A stretch of DNA of 42,535 nt, from the NCBI RefSeq assembly GCF_022803015.1, contig NZ_JAFKON010000018.1, positions 1 to 42,535 of the forward strand, given 5' to 3'. This DNA comes from Arthrobacter humicola (GTDB lineage Bacteria > Actinomycetota > Actinomycetes > Actinomycetales > Micrococcaceae). The notes under the pieces were generated by a model. The model did not search any database, was not told the origin of the DNA, and saw only the letters and a program-made list of their open reading frames with translations. Below are positions 8,201 to 16,328 of the stretch, piece by piece (position 1 is the first letter of the stretch; every line of letters begins with the position of its first letter). Position numbers and translations under genes: made by a program.

Positions 8201-10412
8201 TGCACCGCTCGGTGGCCGGCCCGACGTCGGACGCCGCCAGTTCGCGCATGAATGCGCCGAGGGCGCGGCCCAGGTCCACCGGCCGGCCCAGGGAGTCGCC
8301 CTTCCAGAAGGGGAGCTTGCCGGGCTGGCCGAACGCCGGCGAGACCAGGACGCGGTCGTGCGTGATGTCCTCGATCTTCCAGCTGGTGGCGCCGAGGGCG
8401 AAGACGTCGCCAACCCGGGACTCATAGACCATTTCCTCATCGAGTTCGCCCACCCGGCGCCCGCCCTTGGCCGCGGCGGCGGCCGGGCTGGCTGCCCTGC
8501 CGTCCGCACCGGCGCCGCCGGAGGAGCCGCTACCGCCGGTGCCCTCGACTTCGGTGCCGATGATGTAGACGCCGAACAGCCCGCGGTCCGGGATGGTGCC
8601 GCCGGAAGTGACGGCGAGCCGCTGCGCGCCGGGCCTTCCCTCGATGGTCCCGGCGTTCCGGTCCCAGATCACCCGGGGGCGCAGTTCGGCGAACTCGTCC
8701 GAGGGGTACCGTCCGGCCAGGAGGTCCAGGGTGGCCTCGAACGCGGAGCGGGGGAGCGAGGCGAACGGCGCCGACCGCCGGACCGTGCTGAACCAGTCCT
8801 CCACGTCGATGGCACCGAGGGCCGTGGCGGCGACCGTCTGCTGGGCCAGGATGTCCAGCGGGTTGGCCGGCACGCTCAGCCGCTCGATCTTGCCCGCGAG
8901 CATCCGCTCCACGGTGATGGCCGTGTGGACCAGGTCTGCCCGGTGCTTCGGGAACAGGACACCCTGGGAGACTTCGCCGACCTGGTGGCCGGCGCGGCCC
9001 ACCCGCTGCAGGCCGCTGGCCACGGAGGGCGGCGACTCGACCTGCACCACCAGGTCCACGGCACCCATGTCGATGCCGAGCTCGAGTGAGGACGTGGCCA
9101 CAACGCAGCGCAGCCGACCGGATTTCAGGTCATCCTCGATCAGGGCGCGCTGGTCCTTGGACACGGAGCCGTGGTGGGCGCGGGCCAGCACGGGATCGGC
9201 GCCGGCGGTGCTCCCGGCCTGGGCCATCATGTGGGCCGGTGTGGCGGTGGACGTGGGCTGCGCGGCGGCGCCGCCGGACGGCACTGGACTCGGCACGCCC
9301 CGCGGCACGTCATTCGGCACGGCGTCGAAGTCCGGGGCGCCGGCGCCAAAGTCTGTCCAGCCGCCGCCGGCTGCCAGGAGCTGGCGTTCGGCGTAGATCT
9401 CGTTGAGCCGGGCGGTCAGCCGTTCGGCGAGGCGGCGGGAGTTCGCAAACACGATGGTGGACTGGTTGGCGAGCACCAGGTCCACGATCTTTTCCTCCAC
9501 ATGCGGCCAGATGGAGGCCTGGGGCTGCAGCCCGGAGGCCGGACCGGAGTCGAAGGCCCCGGCGGCGCCCTGGAGATCGGACATGTCCTCCACCGGGACG
9601 GAGACGGTCAGGTCCCAGTTCTTCCGTGACGGAGGGGCGACAATTTCCACCGGCGCCGAGCCGGCGAGGAACTGCGCCACCAGCTCCTTGGGTTCCACGG
9701 TGGCCGACAGCCCGATCCGCTGCGCGGGCTTGGGCAGCAGCGCGTCCAGCCGTTCCAGCGACACCGCCAGATGCGCCCCGCGCTTGGTGCCGGCGACGGC
9801 GTGGACCTCGTCGACAATGATCGTGTCCACCTCGCTGAGGGTTTCGCGGGCCTTGGACGTCAGCATCAGGAAGAGCGATTCCGGGGTGGTGATGAGGATA
9901 TCGGGCGGGTGGCTGAGCAGCGAGCGGCGGTCCGACGCCGTCGTATCCCCGGACCGGACACCCACGGTAATGAGCGGGGCCGGGAGGTCCAGGCGTTTGG
10001 CGGTCTGCGTGATGCCGATCAGCGGCGCGCGGAGGTTGCGTTCGACGTCGACGCCGAGAGCCTTGAGCGGGGATATGTACAGCACACGGGTCTTGCGCTG
10101 GGGCGCCTTGCCTCGGGCAGGCTTCCGGCGCCCGCCCTTGGCCGCCGGGTCCACTCCGGGGAGGGTTTCGGGCTCCGCGGGCGCGGAGACGAGCAACCGG
10201 TCCAGGGCCCAGAGGAACGCGGCGAGCGTCTTGCCGGAGCCGGTGGGTGCGACGACGAGGGCGTGCGCACCGGAGGAGATGGCATTCCAGGCGCCGTTCT
10301 GGGCCGGGGTGGGCGCGGAAAAAGCGCCCAGGAACCAGTCCCGGGTCGGCCGGCTGAACCGGTCCATGGCGTCGGCCGCGAGTGTGCCGCCGGCGAGCTC
10401 CTGCCCCTTCAT
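5232..10412 (-). CDS. lhr: Lhr-type ATP-dependent DNA helicase
   Basis: This 1726-residue superfamily 2 helicase has motif I APTGSGKT (about residues 55-62) and motif II DEVH with SATVEP following. The second RecA domain has STIVFANSRRLAERL, the motif V region SSLELGIDMG and motif VI QRVGRAGHQ. Then come the Lhr winged-helix and beta-barrel core and a long C-terminal domain resembling the HTH_42/AlkZ-like fold described for Lhr. Typical Lhr proteins are about 1500 residues. The extra length comes from Gly/Ala/Pro-rich inserts, one after the first motif of RecA2 (residues about 350-405) and others in the C-terminal half. Family members are 3'-5' translocases induced by DNA damage. Overlap with the downstream glycosylase gene supports a joint repair role. 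Start uncertain: the next Met is at residue 16. Confidence 0.93.
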   Translation of the reverse strand: MKGQELAGGTLAADAMDRFSRPTRDWFLGAFSAPTPAQNGAWNAISSGAHALVVAPTGSGKTLAAFLWALDRLLVSAPAEPETLPGVDPAAKGGRRKPARGKAPQRKTRVLYISPLKALGVDVERNLRAPLIGITQTAKRLDLPAPLITVGVRSGDTTASDRRSLLSHPPDILITTPESLFLMLTSKARETLSEVDTIIVDEVHAVAGTKRGAHLAVSLERLDALLPKPAQRIGLSATVEPKELVAQFLAGSAPVEIVAPPSRKNWDLTVSVPVEDMSDLQGAAGAFDSGPASGLQPQASIWPHVEEKIVDLVLANQSTIVFANSRRLAERLTARLNEIYAERQLLAAGGGWTDFGAGAPDFDAVPNDVPRGVPSPVPSGGAAAQPTSTATPAHMMAQAGSTAGADPVLARAHHGSVSKDQRALIEDDLKSGRLRCVVATSSLELGIDMGAVDLVVQVESPPSVASGLQRVGRAGHQVGEVSQGVLFPKHRADLVHTAITVERMLAGKIERLSVPANPLDILAQQTVAATALGAIDVEDWFSTVRRSAPFASLPRSAFEATLDLLAGRYPSDEFAELRPRVIWDRNAGTIEGRPGAQRLAVTSGGTIPDRGLFGVYIIGTEVEGTGGSGSSGGAGADGRAASPAAAAAKGGRRVGELDEEMVYESRVGDVFALGATSWKIEDITHDRVLVSPAFGQPGKLPFWKGDSLGRPVDLGRALGAFMRELAASDVGPATERCKASGLDDYAANNLIQYLAEQRLATEVVPSDTTLVVERFHDELGDWRVVLHSPFGMPVHAPWALAVGQRLQQRYGMDGSAMAADDGIVLRVPMMEDEPPGAELFLFDPEEIEQMVTAEVGGSALFASRFRECAARALLLPRQNPGKRQPLWQQRQRSAQLLDVARKYPTFPIVLETVRECLQDVYDLPALKDIAASVERRELRIVQTTTQQPSPFAKSLLFGYVAQFLYEGDSPLAERRAAALALDSTLLNELMGRVELRELLDAKVIEATERELQRLARDRQVRGLEGVADLLRLLGPLSPDEVAARLEPVTAPAQGSEAAGTAPAAEPVEGLPAELAETPEVLPAESPATEADAAAHLTGLQRANRAIKVNIGGVERFAAVEDAARLRDALGVPLPMGVPLAFIEPVADPLGDLVSRYARTHGPFTAAEAAARLGLGVAVVGTALKRLAADGRVVEGEFRPHAAPPAVTSASTAAGGEESGVEGSGVDGSGEEAFQPTVVPPLLPPANVSEWCDAEVLRRLRRRSLAALRAEVEPVDAAAYGRFLPAWQNVRTPGGRGQSALRGLDGIITAIDQLSGVPIPASAWEPLVLAGRVSNYQPAMLDELMAAGEVLWSGAGSLPGNDGWVSLHLADSAELTLNPSIDFEPGDAQRRLLEHLQNNGGGYFFRQLTEVAGGMDSVLSDQDVVAALWDLAWAGRITGDTFAPVRALIAGGHTAHRQVGRAPRARAPRLSRLGRAHGTGLLGSPGLTGGRYGSVTGTAPAPPLAAGRWSALPSPELDPTIHARATAELLLDRYGVVTRGSVMAENILGGFGLMYKVLARLEEAGRCRRGYFIEHLGAAQFAVPATVDRLRSYVEDAELHKAEPVALALAATDPANPYGAALPWPALNVDAGTGHRPGRKAGALVVLVDGALALYVERGGKTLLAFSDDPDVLAAAGTALVGVVTRGAVDKLIMEKVNGHGILDTPVAAALAHAGAYSTPKGLRIRA

Positions 10413-10566
10413 TCCTCCATCATGCCCTACCCCGCCGACACTATTGGCCGGGCCCCATCATGGGGCGGCGGGTCCCATCGTGGCGCCTGCCGGGTAACGC
10501 GGCGGCCAGGTGACCCGGGACGGGCGGAGCGCAGACGCGCTGGATCAGAGACGCGGGGGACGGGTG

Positions 10567-11184
10567 TTACTTGGGCTGGAAGGCACCGATGGTCAGCAGG
10601 TTGATCTCCGTGTTGGTGCAGGCGTCCAGTTGCTGCGGAATGAACAGCGACGCGGTGTCGTTGGGCGGGTAGACCCGGAATCCTGCCGCCGGTGTCTTGG
10701 TGCAGTCCGGGTAGTTGGCGGCCTGGGTGTAGCGCAGGGTGGCTGTGCCGGCCTTGCCCGGGGCAAGCGTGACGTCGGTGACCGGGCCCGAGTCGTCGCG
10801 GGTGGCGGCGGCGCCGATCGGCTCACCGTCGGCCCCTGCTGTGAGGGAGACGCCCGCGAAGCCCTTCAGCAGGCACGGTTCGGTGCCGGAGTTGGTCAGG
10901 ATCAGCTGCATGTAGATGCTGCCGGCCGCGCCGCCGCCGGTGGCATCGGTGGTGCCGGTCAGGCTTGCGGCCTTGCACAGCTGGGGGCCTGCCTTGGCGG
11001 TGGACGGTGCGGCGGCGGCAGAGGATTCCGGCGCGGCGGCGGACGTCGCCGGCGGCTGGCTGGTCTCCGTGGCAGACGGGCTGGGCGGGGACGCGGCCGA
11101 CTGGGCCTGCGTCGAGCTGCCCCCGCAGCCGCTGAAGAGGAGGGCCGCCGCGGCAGCCGTTGTCACAACCAGTGCGTGCTTCAT
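10567..11184 (-). CDS. DUF4232-like secreted lipoprotein
   Basis: The protein has a signal peptide of about 20 residues (MKHALVVTTAAAAALLF) and lipobox FSGC, then a Ser/Thr/Ala/Pro-rich linker of about 45 residues. A C-terminal domain matches DUF4232: CKAASLTGT at its start, then MQLILTNSGTEPCLLKGFAGVSL, and a final cysteine in LDACT. Four domain cysteines probably form two disulfides. I prefer ATG 11184, since GAGG lies 9 nt upstream, over ATG 11199. A TTGACT -35 lies at 11234-11229 with a TAATGG-like -10 downstream. It would be a lipid-anchored cell-envelope protein of unknown function. Confidence 0.8.
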   Translation of the reverse strand: MKHALVVTTAAAAALLFSGCGGSSTQAQSAASPPSPSATETSQPPATSAAAPESSAAAAPSTAKAGPQLCKAASLTGTTDATGGGAAGSIYMQLILTNSGTEPCLLKGFAGVSLTAGADGEPIGAAATRDDSGPVTDVTLAPGKAGTATLRYTQAANYPDCTKTPAAGFRVYPPNDTASLFIPQQLDACTNTEINLLTIGAFQPK

Positions 11185-11462
11185 TCGCTGAGACCTCATG
11201 GCTCAACCATTATCCCCGCCGTTGCCTTAGTCAACGATGCCACTGCGACGGAGCCCGATTGATGTCCGGATTGTGATTTCCCGGCATCGGCCGAGGTCAA
11301 CTGCGCCGCGTGCTGCTTCCCGGAGCCGGCGAGCAGCTGCCCTAGTCGGTCTCGGGCCCCGAGCAGTAGTGGCAGTCGTCGGGGCAGGAAGCGGCCCAGG
11401 GGTCCGTCCCGGCCGCGGACCCGGACAGGATTTCCGGCTGCCGTGCCAGCGCCGTAGGCCGG

Positions 11463-11708
11463 TCAGTTGCCAGCATGGCCAGCGCCTCCGGGGTCTGCCA
11501 CGCTCAGTTCAAAGCCGTCGGCAACGTGGAACAGCTGCCGGTGCCCGCCGTCGGAGAGCACCCATACGACATCGCCGTCGGGCGTGCGGTTGTCGACCAG
11601 GCCCGCGTGCTCAAGGCGGCCGCCGCGGTGGAGGTGGACGGCGTCGCCGATCTCGACGTCGTCCCAATGGGCGGCGCTGCCGGAAGGCCGGTTTTTCTGC
11701 AAGGTCAT
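11463..11708 (-). CDS. Small conserved-looking hypothetical protein (81 aa)
   Basis: An acidic protein of 81 residues beginning MTLQKNRPSGSAAHWDD. It alternates short beta-like segments (DAVHLHRGGRLEHAGLV, DVVWVLSDGGHRQLFH), which would suit an SH3-like small barrel, but I do not recognise the family. ATG 11708 is chosen over an in-frame start at 11819 because the extra 37 residues lack coding character and AGGA lies upstream of 11708. The 11200-11462 stretch between it and the lipoprotein gene shows no gene I can support. Confidence 0.55.
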   Translation of the reverse strand: MTLQKNRPSGSAAHWDDVEIGDAVHLHRGGRLEHAGLVDNRTPDGDVVWVLSDGGHRQLFHVADGFELSVADPGGAGHAGN

Positions 11709-11772
11709 GAGGAGTCCTGAACGGTCACGGGGAAACGAGGATGTGACCCAGCTAACCGTGGAATGGCCTTCC

Positions 11773-11787
11773 GCCTCAATGGTCAAG
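11773..11787 (-). promoter_or_regulatory. Shared -35 element upstream of the small gene at 11708
   Basis: On the minus strand this reads CTTGACCATTGAGGC and includes a TTGACC -35. The same 15 nt occur at 29548-29562 upstream of a lipoprotein gene, also on the minus strand. Confidence 0.4.
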
Positions 11788-11880
11788 TGAATGAGACACT
11801 GTCTTACTGTTGTGCACAAGTCCAGGGACGGAAGTCCAGGGCCGGAGCCCCCGGTAGAACTCCGGGCGCTAGGCGGCCGT

Positions 11881-12471
11881 CTACGTGTCCGTGCGGGCTG
11901 CGCGGCGGCGGGTCAGCCAGGCAAAGGTGGGCGGAGGGGGCGGCGGGACAGCCGCTGCCGCGGCCGCCGTGCGCCCCGAGGTGCCCCCCGCTGCCGCGCG
12001 GCGCCGGCGCAGTTCCAGGGCGAGGCTCTCCTGGCCACGGGCCATCGCCCAGCGGTGGTTGGCGGCGAAGGCCGGCTTCAGCAGCCAGCTCAGCCGCCGC
12101 AGCAGGGGCTTGGCGGCGCTGACGCGCCAGTCGTAGGTGATGACCGTTTCCGGCCCATCCTCTTCAAAGGTCCAGCGGCCGGTGCCGTTCAGATCGCCTG
12201 CCGCGGTGAGGGCGAAGCCGCGGGCCGTGACGGGCTCCGTAACCGTGAGGGTCCAGCGGAGCGTATAGGGCAGCCAGCCCTTCGTGTACAGGCGCGTGGG
12301 GCGCGGAATGCCGGGCCCGGGCTCCGGTCCGCCGGCCACGGGCTCGATGCTGAGATAGACGGAAGGCCACCACCGGGGCAGGGCCGTGGCGTCGCCCAAG
12401 ACCGCCGCGACCTCCTCCGGCGTGCCCGCCACGCGCCAGACGGTCCGGAACTCATAATCTGTGCTGCCCAT
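11881..12471 (-). CDS. SRPBCC-family (polyketide cyclase-like) protein
   Basis: A 196-residue protein of the START/SRPBCC superfamily. The first strand and helix are YEFRTVWRVAGTPEEVAAVLGD, followed by LPRWWPSVYLS, which is typical of the polyketide cyclase/dehydrase subgroup, then a beta sheet (LTVTEPV, WTFEEDGPETVITYDW). The C-terminal about 40 residues are an Ala/Pro-rich, basic tail (PPPPPPTFAWLTRRR) outside the domain. It starts 12 nt after the LacI-family gene in the same direction and is probably co-transcribed with it. It would bind a hydrophobic ligand, but a link to rhamnose is not evident. Confidence 0.78.
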   Translation of the reverse strand: MGSTDYEFRTVWRVAGTPEEVAAVLGDATALPRWWPSVYLSIEPVAGGPEPGPGIPRPTRLYTKGWLPYTLRWTLTVTEPVTARGFALTAAGDLNGTGRWTFEEDGPETVITYDWRVSAAKPLLRRLSWLLKPAFAANHRWAMARGQESLALELRRRRAAAGGTSGRTAAAAAAVPPPPPPTFAWLTRRRAARTDT

Positions 12472-12483
12472 CGGAGCCTCCTT

Positions 12484-13494
12484 TCAGCCCTGCGTGGATG
12501 CCCTCACTATCAATTCGGGCGGAAAGACCACCTGGGTGGGTGCAAAGCCGTCCTCCGATGCCGCCTCCCGGAGCAACAGTTCCAGTGCGGTGGAGCCGAT
12601 GAGGGCGCTGGGCTGCCGGATGGAGGACAGCGGCACGACGGCGGCGGCGGCGAACTCTATGTCGTCGTAGCCGATCAGGGCGATCTCCTGCGGCACTTTG
12701 ACGCCGCCCATGAGCATCAGGCCCTGCAGGGCACCCACGGCAAGCAGGTCGTTGGCTGCAAAGATCGCATCCGGGCGTTCGGCTTCGGGCCGGGACCGGA
12801 TGGACTCGCCGGCCGCCCTGCCCGAAAGCACGGTCAGAGATTCCGTGGCGATGACCTCGAGCGTTGCACCCGCCACGGCGTCGATGGCCTTCCGCGCCCC
12901 TGCCAAACGGTCCGCCACCTGCCGGATGCTTGCCGGGCCGCCGATAAACGCGATGCGCCGCCTGCCCAGCGACAACAGGTGGGCCGCAGCCATCTCCCCG
13001 CCCGCCAGGTCGTCCACGGCCACCGAGGAGAAGCTCGTGTTCTCTGTCTGCCTGTCCACGAGCACTGTCGGGATGCCCCGGCGCCGGAGCTGCTCCAACC
13101 GGGGGATCACATTTCCTACCGGGGACAGCAGCACGCCCCGCACGCGCTGCTGCTCAAAGAGGTCCAGATACGCGGATTCCCGGCCCTCGTCCTCGTTGCT
13201 GTTGCCGACGAGGACGGTGAAGTTCTCCGCGGCGGCGCGGTCCTCCGCGCCCCGGGCCAGATCCGAGAAGAAGGGGTTCGCAGCATCCAGGACCACCAGG
13301 CCGATGCTGTGGCTCATGCCCGCGCGCAACTGGCGCGCGGCGTCGTTCCGGACGAAGCCGAGCTTGTCGATGGCGGACTGGACCCTCAGGGTAACTTCCG
13401 CGGAAACCTTCTGCGGCCGGTTCAGCACATTGGAGACCGTCCCCACCGAGACGCCGGCCAGTGCCGCGACGTCCTTGACGCTCGCTGAAACCAT
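12484..13494 (-). CDS. LacI-family regulator, probable rhamnose-operon repressor
   Basis: A 336-residue LacI/GalR protein. The N-terminal helix-turn-helix is SVKDVAALAGVSVGTVSNVLNRP, and the hinge helix is NDAARQLRAG. The periplasmic-binding-like effector domain carries IGLVVLDAANPFFSDLARG, DAIFAANDLLAVGAL and IALIGYDDIEFA, all standard for the family. The gene is divergent from the rhamnose ABC operon, and the shared 246-bp spacer holds LacI-type operators with central CG. Repression relieved by rhamnose or a pathway intermediate is the expected logic, and LacI-type rhamnose regulators are known in actinobacteria. The effector is an inference. Confidence 0.88.
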   Translation of the reverse strand: MVSASVKDVAALAGVSVGTVSNVLNRPQKVSAEVTLRVQSAIDKLGFVRNDAARQLRAGMSHSIGLVVLDAANPFFSDLARGAEDRAAAENFTVLVGNSNEDEGRESAYLDLFEQQRVRGVLLSPVGNVIPRLEQLRRRGIPTVLVDRQTENTSFSSVAVDDLAGGEMAAAHLLSLGRRRIAFIGGPASIRQVADRLAGARKAIDAVAGATLEVIATESLTVLSGRAAGESIRSRPEAERPDAIFAANDLLAVGALQGLMLMGGVKVPQEIALIGYDDIEFAAAAVVPLSSIRQPSALIGSTALELLLREAASEDGFAPTQVVFPPELIVRASTQG

Positions 13495-13600
13495 TTCCTG
13501 TGCTCCTGAAGGTGGACGCCGCAGCCTTTGGGGCCAGGCGGCGCGTACGCAAAATAGTCACTTCAGGATACCCGCCCGGGGTCCACTTTGAACCCTTTCA

Positions 13601-13614
13601 TTGAAACGAATCAA
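13601..13614. promoter_or_regulatory. LacI-type operator 1
   Basis: TTGAAACGAATCAA has half-sites TTGAAA and TTGATT (reverse complement) around a central CG, as LacI-family operators do. It lies about 105 bp upstream of the regulator start and 29 bp upstream of the operon -35. It may serve autoregulation and looping. Confidence 0.6.
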
Positions 13615-13642
13615 AAGCGGCGTCTCGAATCCCTGAGGTCAG

Positions 13643-13671
13643 TTGACGTGTTGATTCGAAGACCTTATGAT
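13643..13671 (+). promoter_or_regulatory. Promoter of the rhamnose/lactate operon
   Basis: A -35 TTGACG (13643-13648), a 17-nt spacer and a -10 TATGAT (13666-13671) give a near-consensus housekeeping promoter, with start predicted around 13678. The spacer contains a TTGATTCG operator half-site (13651-13658), and a TGATT/AATCA palindrome overlaps the -10 (13668-13679). Confidence 0.65.
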
Positions 13672-13688
13672 TCAAATCACAACTCGTT

Positions 13689-13702
13689 ATGAAACGATTC
13701 AT
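13689..13702. promoter_or_regulatory. LacI-type operator 2
   Basis: ATGAAACGATTCAT has half-sites ATGAAA and ATGAAT around a central CG. It sits just downstream of the predicted transcription start, where bound repressor would block transcription. It matches operator 1 in layout and spacing. Confidence 0.65.
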
Positions 13703-13740
13703 TGCAGTGTTCACTAAGCCCCAAAGGTGCGGTCAATTTT

Positions 13741-15285
13741 ATGCAGCAGACACACAGTTCCCGGTCCGGCCCCGCTGAGGGGGAGCAGGTTCCGGTTCTC
13801 TCGCTCTCCCACGCAGCCAAGACCTTTGGCCCGGTGGTCGCCCTGGCCGACGGCACCATCCACATCGAGGCTGGCGAAATCCACGCACTCGTCGGCGAGA
13901 ACGGCGCCGGCAAGTCCACGCTGGTGAAAATCCTCGCAGGCCTGCACCACCCCGATTCCGGCGACTTCCAGGTGGCAGGCCAGAGCGTCCAGTTCCGCAA
14001 TGTTGCCGAGAGCAAGGACGCCGGAATCTCGGTCATCTATCAGGAACCCACGCTCTTCCCGGACCTGAGTGTCGCGGAGAACATTTTCATCGGCCGCCAG
14101 CCCAAGGGCCGCTTCGGGCTCATCAGCAAAGCGACCATGGTCAGGGAGGCGCGCAAGCTGTTCGAGCGGCTTGGCGTTCCGATCGACCCGACCCGCATCG
14201 CCGAAGGCCTGTCCATCGCGGACCAGCAAATCATTGAAATCGCCAAGGCCATTTCGCTGGACGCCAAAGTCCTGGTAATGGACGAGCCCACGGCAGCCCT
14301 CAGCGGCGTCGAGGTCGAACGGCTGTTCTCCGTGGCCCGGAGCCTCCGGGACCGCGGGACCGGCATCCTCTTCATTTCGCACCGTTTCGACGAGGTCTTT
14401 GACCTGTGCGACCGCATCACCGTGATGCGGGACGGCCGGTATATCTCCACCCACCGCACGGCCGACGTCACCGTCGAGCAGATCGTTCGCGAGATGGTGG
14501 GCCGCGACATTGGCGCCCTGTTCCCCAAGACCCCGGCCGAGATCGGCGACGTGGTCCTGAAAGTGGACGGCCTCAGCCGCGCCGGGGTGTTCCGCGATAT
14601 CAGCTTCGAGGTCCGCGCCGGGGAAATTGTTGCCTTGGCCGGCCTCGTCGGCGCCGGCCGCACCGAGGTGGCCCGTGCCGTATTCGGCATCGACCCCTAC
14701 GACGCCGGCGATATTACCTTCGACGGACGCAAGCTCAGGCCGCGGAATCCCCAGGTGACCATCACCGCCGGCATGGGCTTCGTGCCGGAGGACCGCCGCA
14801 AGCAGGGCCTCGTGATGGACCTGTCCGTGGCCCGGAACGTCACGCTCACGCTGCGCAACAAGTACACGACGGCGGGCCTGATTAACGGGGGCGCCGAGCG
14901 GCGCGCGGCCCAGGAATGGAGCAAACGGCTCCAGGTCAAGACCGGCTCGCAGGAGTACGCCGTCTCCACGCTCTCCGGCGGCAACCAGCAAAAGGTGGTG
15001 CTCGCCAAGTGGCTGGCCACGGACCCGCGGCTGCTGATCATCGACGAGCCCACCCGCGGCATCGACGTCGGCACCAAGAGCGAGGTCCACCGGCTCATTT
15101 CGGACCTCGCCGGGCGCGGGATCGCGATCCTGATGATCTCCTCCGAACTGCCCGAGGTCCTCGGCATGGCGGACCGCGTCCTGGTCATGCGCGAAGGCCG
15201 GATCACCGCCGAACTCGACCGTGCCGATGCGAACCCCGAATCGGTCATGCACGCCGCCACGTCTTCCGCAGGAGGAACCCTGTGA
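13741..15285 (+). CDS. rhaT: Sugar ABC transporter ATP-binding protein (RhaT-type)
   Basis: A 514-residue tandem ATPase of the carbohydrate-uptake CUT2 class. The first domain has Walker A GENGAGKST (residues 52-60) and Walker B LVMDEPTAAL. The second has a degenerate Walker A GLVGAGRTE, as in RbsA, but an intact signature LSGGNQQKVVLAKWL and Walker B LLIIDEPTRGIDVG. I start at ATG 13741 rather than the upstream TTG, because the conserved region begins shortly after. It is the first gene of the operon and overlaps the first permease gene by 4 nt. Rhamnose specificity is inferred from the downstream catabolic genes. The symbol follows the rhizobial RhaSTPQ system and is not the E. coli symporter. 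Confidence 0.85.
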   Translation: MQQTHSSRSGPAEGEQVPVLSLSHAAKTFGPVVALADGTIHIEAGEIHALVGENGAGKSTLVKILAGLHHPDSGDFQVAGQSVQFRNVAESKDAGISVIYQEPTLFPDLSVAENIFIGRQPKGRFGLISKATMVREARKLFERLGVPIDPTRIAEGLSIADQQIIEIAKAISLDAKVLVMDEPTAALSGVEVERLFSVARSLRDRGTGILFISHRFDEVFDLCDRITVMRDGRYISTHRTADVTVEQIVREMVGRDIGALFPKTPAEIGDVVLKVDGLSRAGVFRDISFEVRAGEIVALAGLVGAGRTEVARAVFGIDPYDAGDITFDGRKLRPRNPQVTITAGMGFVPEDRRKQGLVMDLSVARNVTLTLRNKYTTAGLINGGAERRAAQEWSKRLQVKTGSQEYAVSTLSGGNQQKVVLAKWLATDPRLLIIDEPTRGIDVGTKSEVHRLISDLAGRGIAILMISSELPEVLGMADRVLVMREGRITAELDRADANPESVMHAATSSAGGTL

Positions 15286-16328
15286 GCTCAGCTCTGGACC
15301 ACAAGAACGCAACGACGCCGGCACCCGACGCCGGCGCCCGGGGCGCCGTCGCCTCGCTGCTGCGGATGCGCGAACTCCCCGTGCTGATCGCGCTGGCACT
15401 GCTGGTACTCGTCACCTACCTGATCAACCCGCTGTTCCTCACCGCGCAGGGCGTGAAGGACCTGCTGCTCAACGCCACGATCATCATGATTCTGGCGGTG
15501 GGGCAGACCCTGCTGATCATCACCAGGAACATCGACCTTTCCGTCGGCTCCATGCTGGGGCTGGTCGCCTTCGGCACCGGCTCCCTCTTCTCGGCCATGC
15601 CCGACGTGCCGATCATCGCAGTCTTTGTGATCGGCATGGCCTTCGGGGCGCTGCTGGGCGCCGTCAACGGCGCCCTGGTCACGCTGGCCAAAGTGCCCGC
15701 CCTGGTCATCACCCTCGGGACGCTCTACGTGTACCGCGGCCTGAACAACGCCTGGGCCGGCGGCAAGCAGTACTTCGCCGGCGACCGTCCGGAGGAGTTC
15801 GGCGCCCTCTCGGTGAACACCTTTCTGGGGTTCCCCGTCATCACGCTGCTGGCCATCGTCGTCGTGATCGCCGTCGCCATCTACATGTCCGGCACCCGCC
15901 CGGGCCGTGACCTGTACGCCATCGGCTCGGACCCGGACGCGGCCACCGCGTTCGGCATCAAGGTCTCCAAGCGCGTGTTCCTCGCGTTCCTGGCCAACGG
16001 CGCGCTCGCCGGCCTGGCCGGTGTGCTTTACGCCAGCCGCTTCAACTCCGTCGGCGCCACCACCGGCACCGGGATGGAACTGACCGTGGTGGCGGCCGCC
16101 GTCGTCGGTGGTGTGGCCATCTTCGGCGGCAGCGGATCGGTGACTGGGGCCGCGCTCGGCGCCGTCCTCCTGACCACCATCACCAGCTCCCTGACCGCCC
16201 TGCGGGTGGACAAATTCTGGCAGCAGGCGATCGTCGGCGTGCTGATCCTCACCGCCATCATCATCGACCGCGTGGCCAGCCTGCGCACAGCCAAGAAACT
16301 GCGGATTAGCGAGGCTCGCAATGTCTGA
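15282..16328 (+). CDS. rhaP: Sugar ABC transporter permease (RhaP-type)
   Basis: A 348-residue membrane protein with about nine or ten hydrophobic segments after a polar N-terminus of about 35 residues. The CUT2 permease signature is clear: IITRNIDLSVGSMLGL, GAVNGALVTLAKVPALVITLGTLYVYRG, and GGSGSVTGAALGAVLLTTI near the end. GTG 15282 is used because AGGAGG lies 6-7 nt upstream and it overlaps the previous stop (GTGA). It overlaps the next permease gene by 8 nt. It forms the heteromeric channel with the next gene product. Confidence 0.88.
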   Translation: MSSALDHKNATTPAPDAGARGAVASLLRMRELPVLIALALLVLVTYLINPLFLTAQGVKDLLLNATIIMILAVGQTLLIITRNIDLSVGSMLGLVAFGTGSLFSAMPDVPIIAVFVIGMAFGALLGAVNGALVTLAKVPALVITLGTLYVYRGLNNAWAGGKQYFAGDRPEEFGALSVNTFLGFPVITLLAIVVVIAVAIYMSGTRPGRDLYAIGSDPDAATAFGIKVSKRVFLAFLANGALAGLAGVLYASRFNSVGATTGTGMELTVVAAAVVGGVAIFGGSGSVTGAALGAVLLTTITSSLTALRVDKFWQQAIVGVLILTAIIIDRVASLRTAKKLRISEARNV

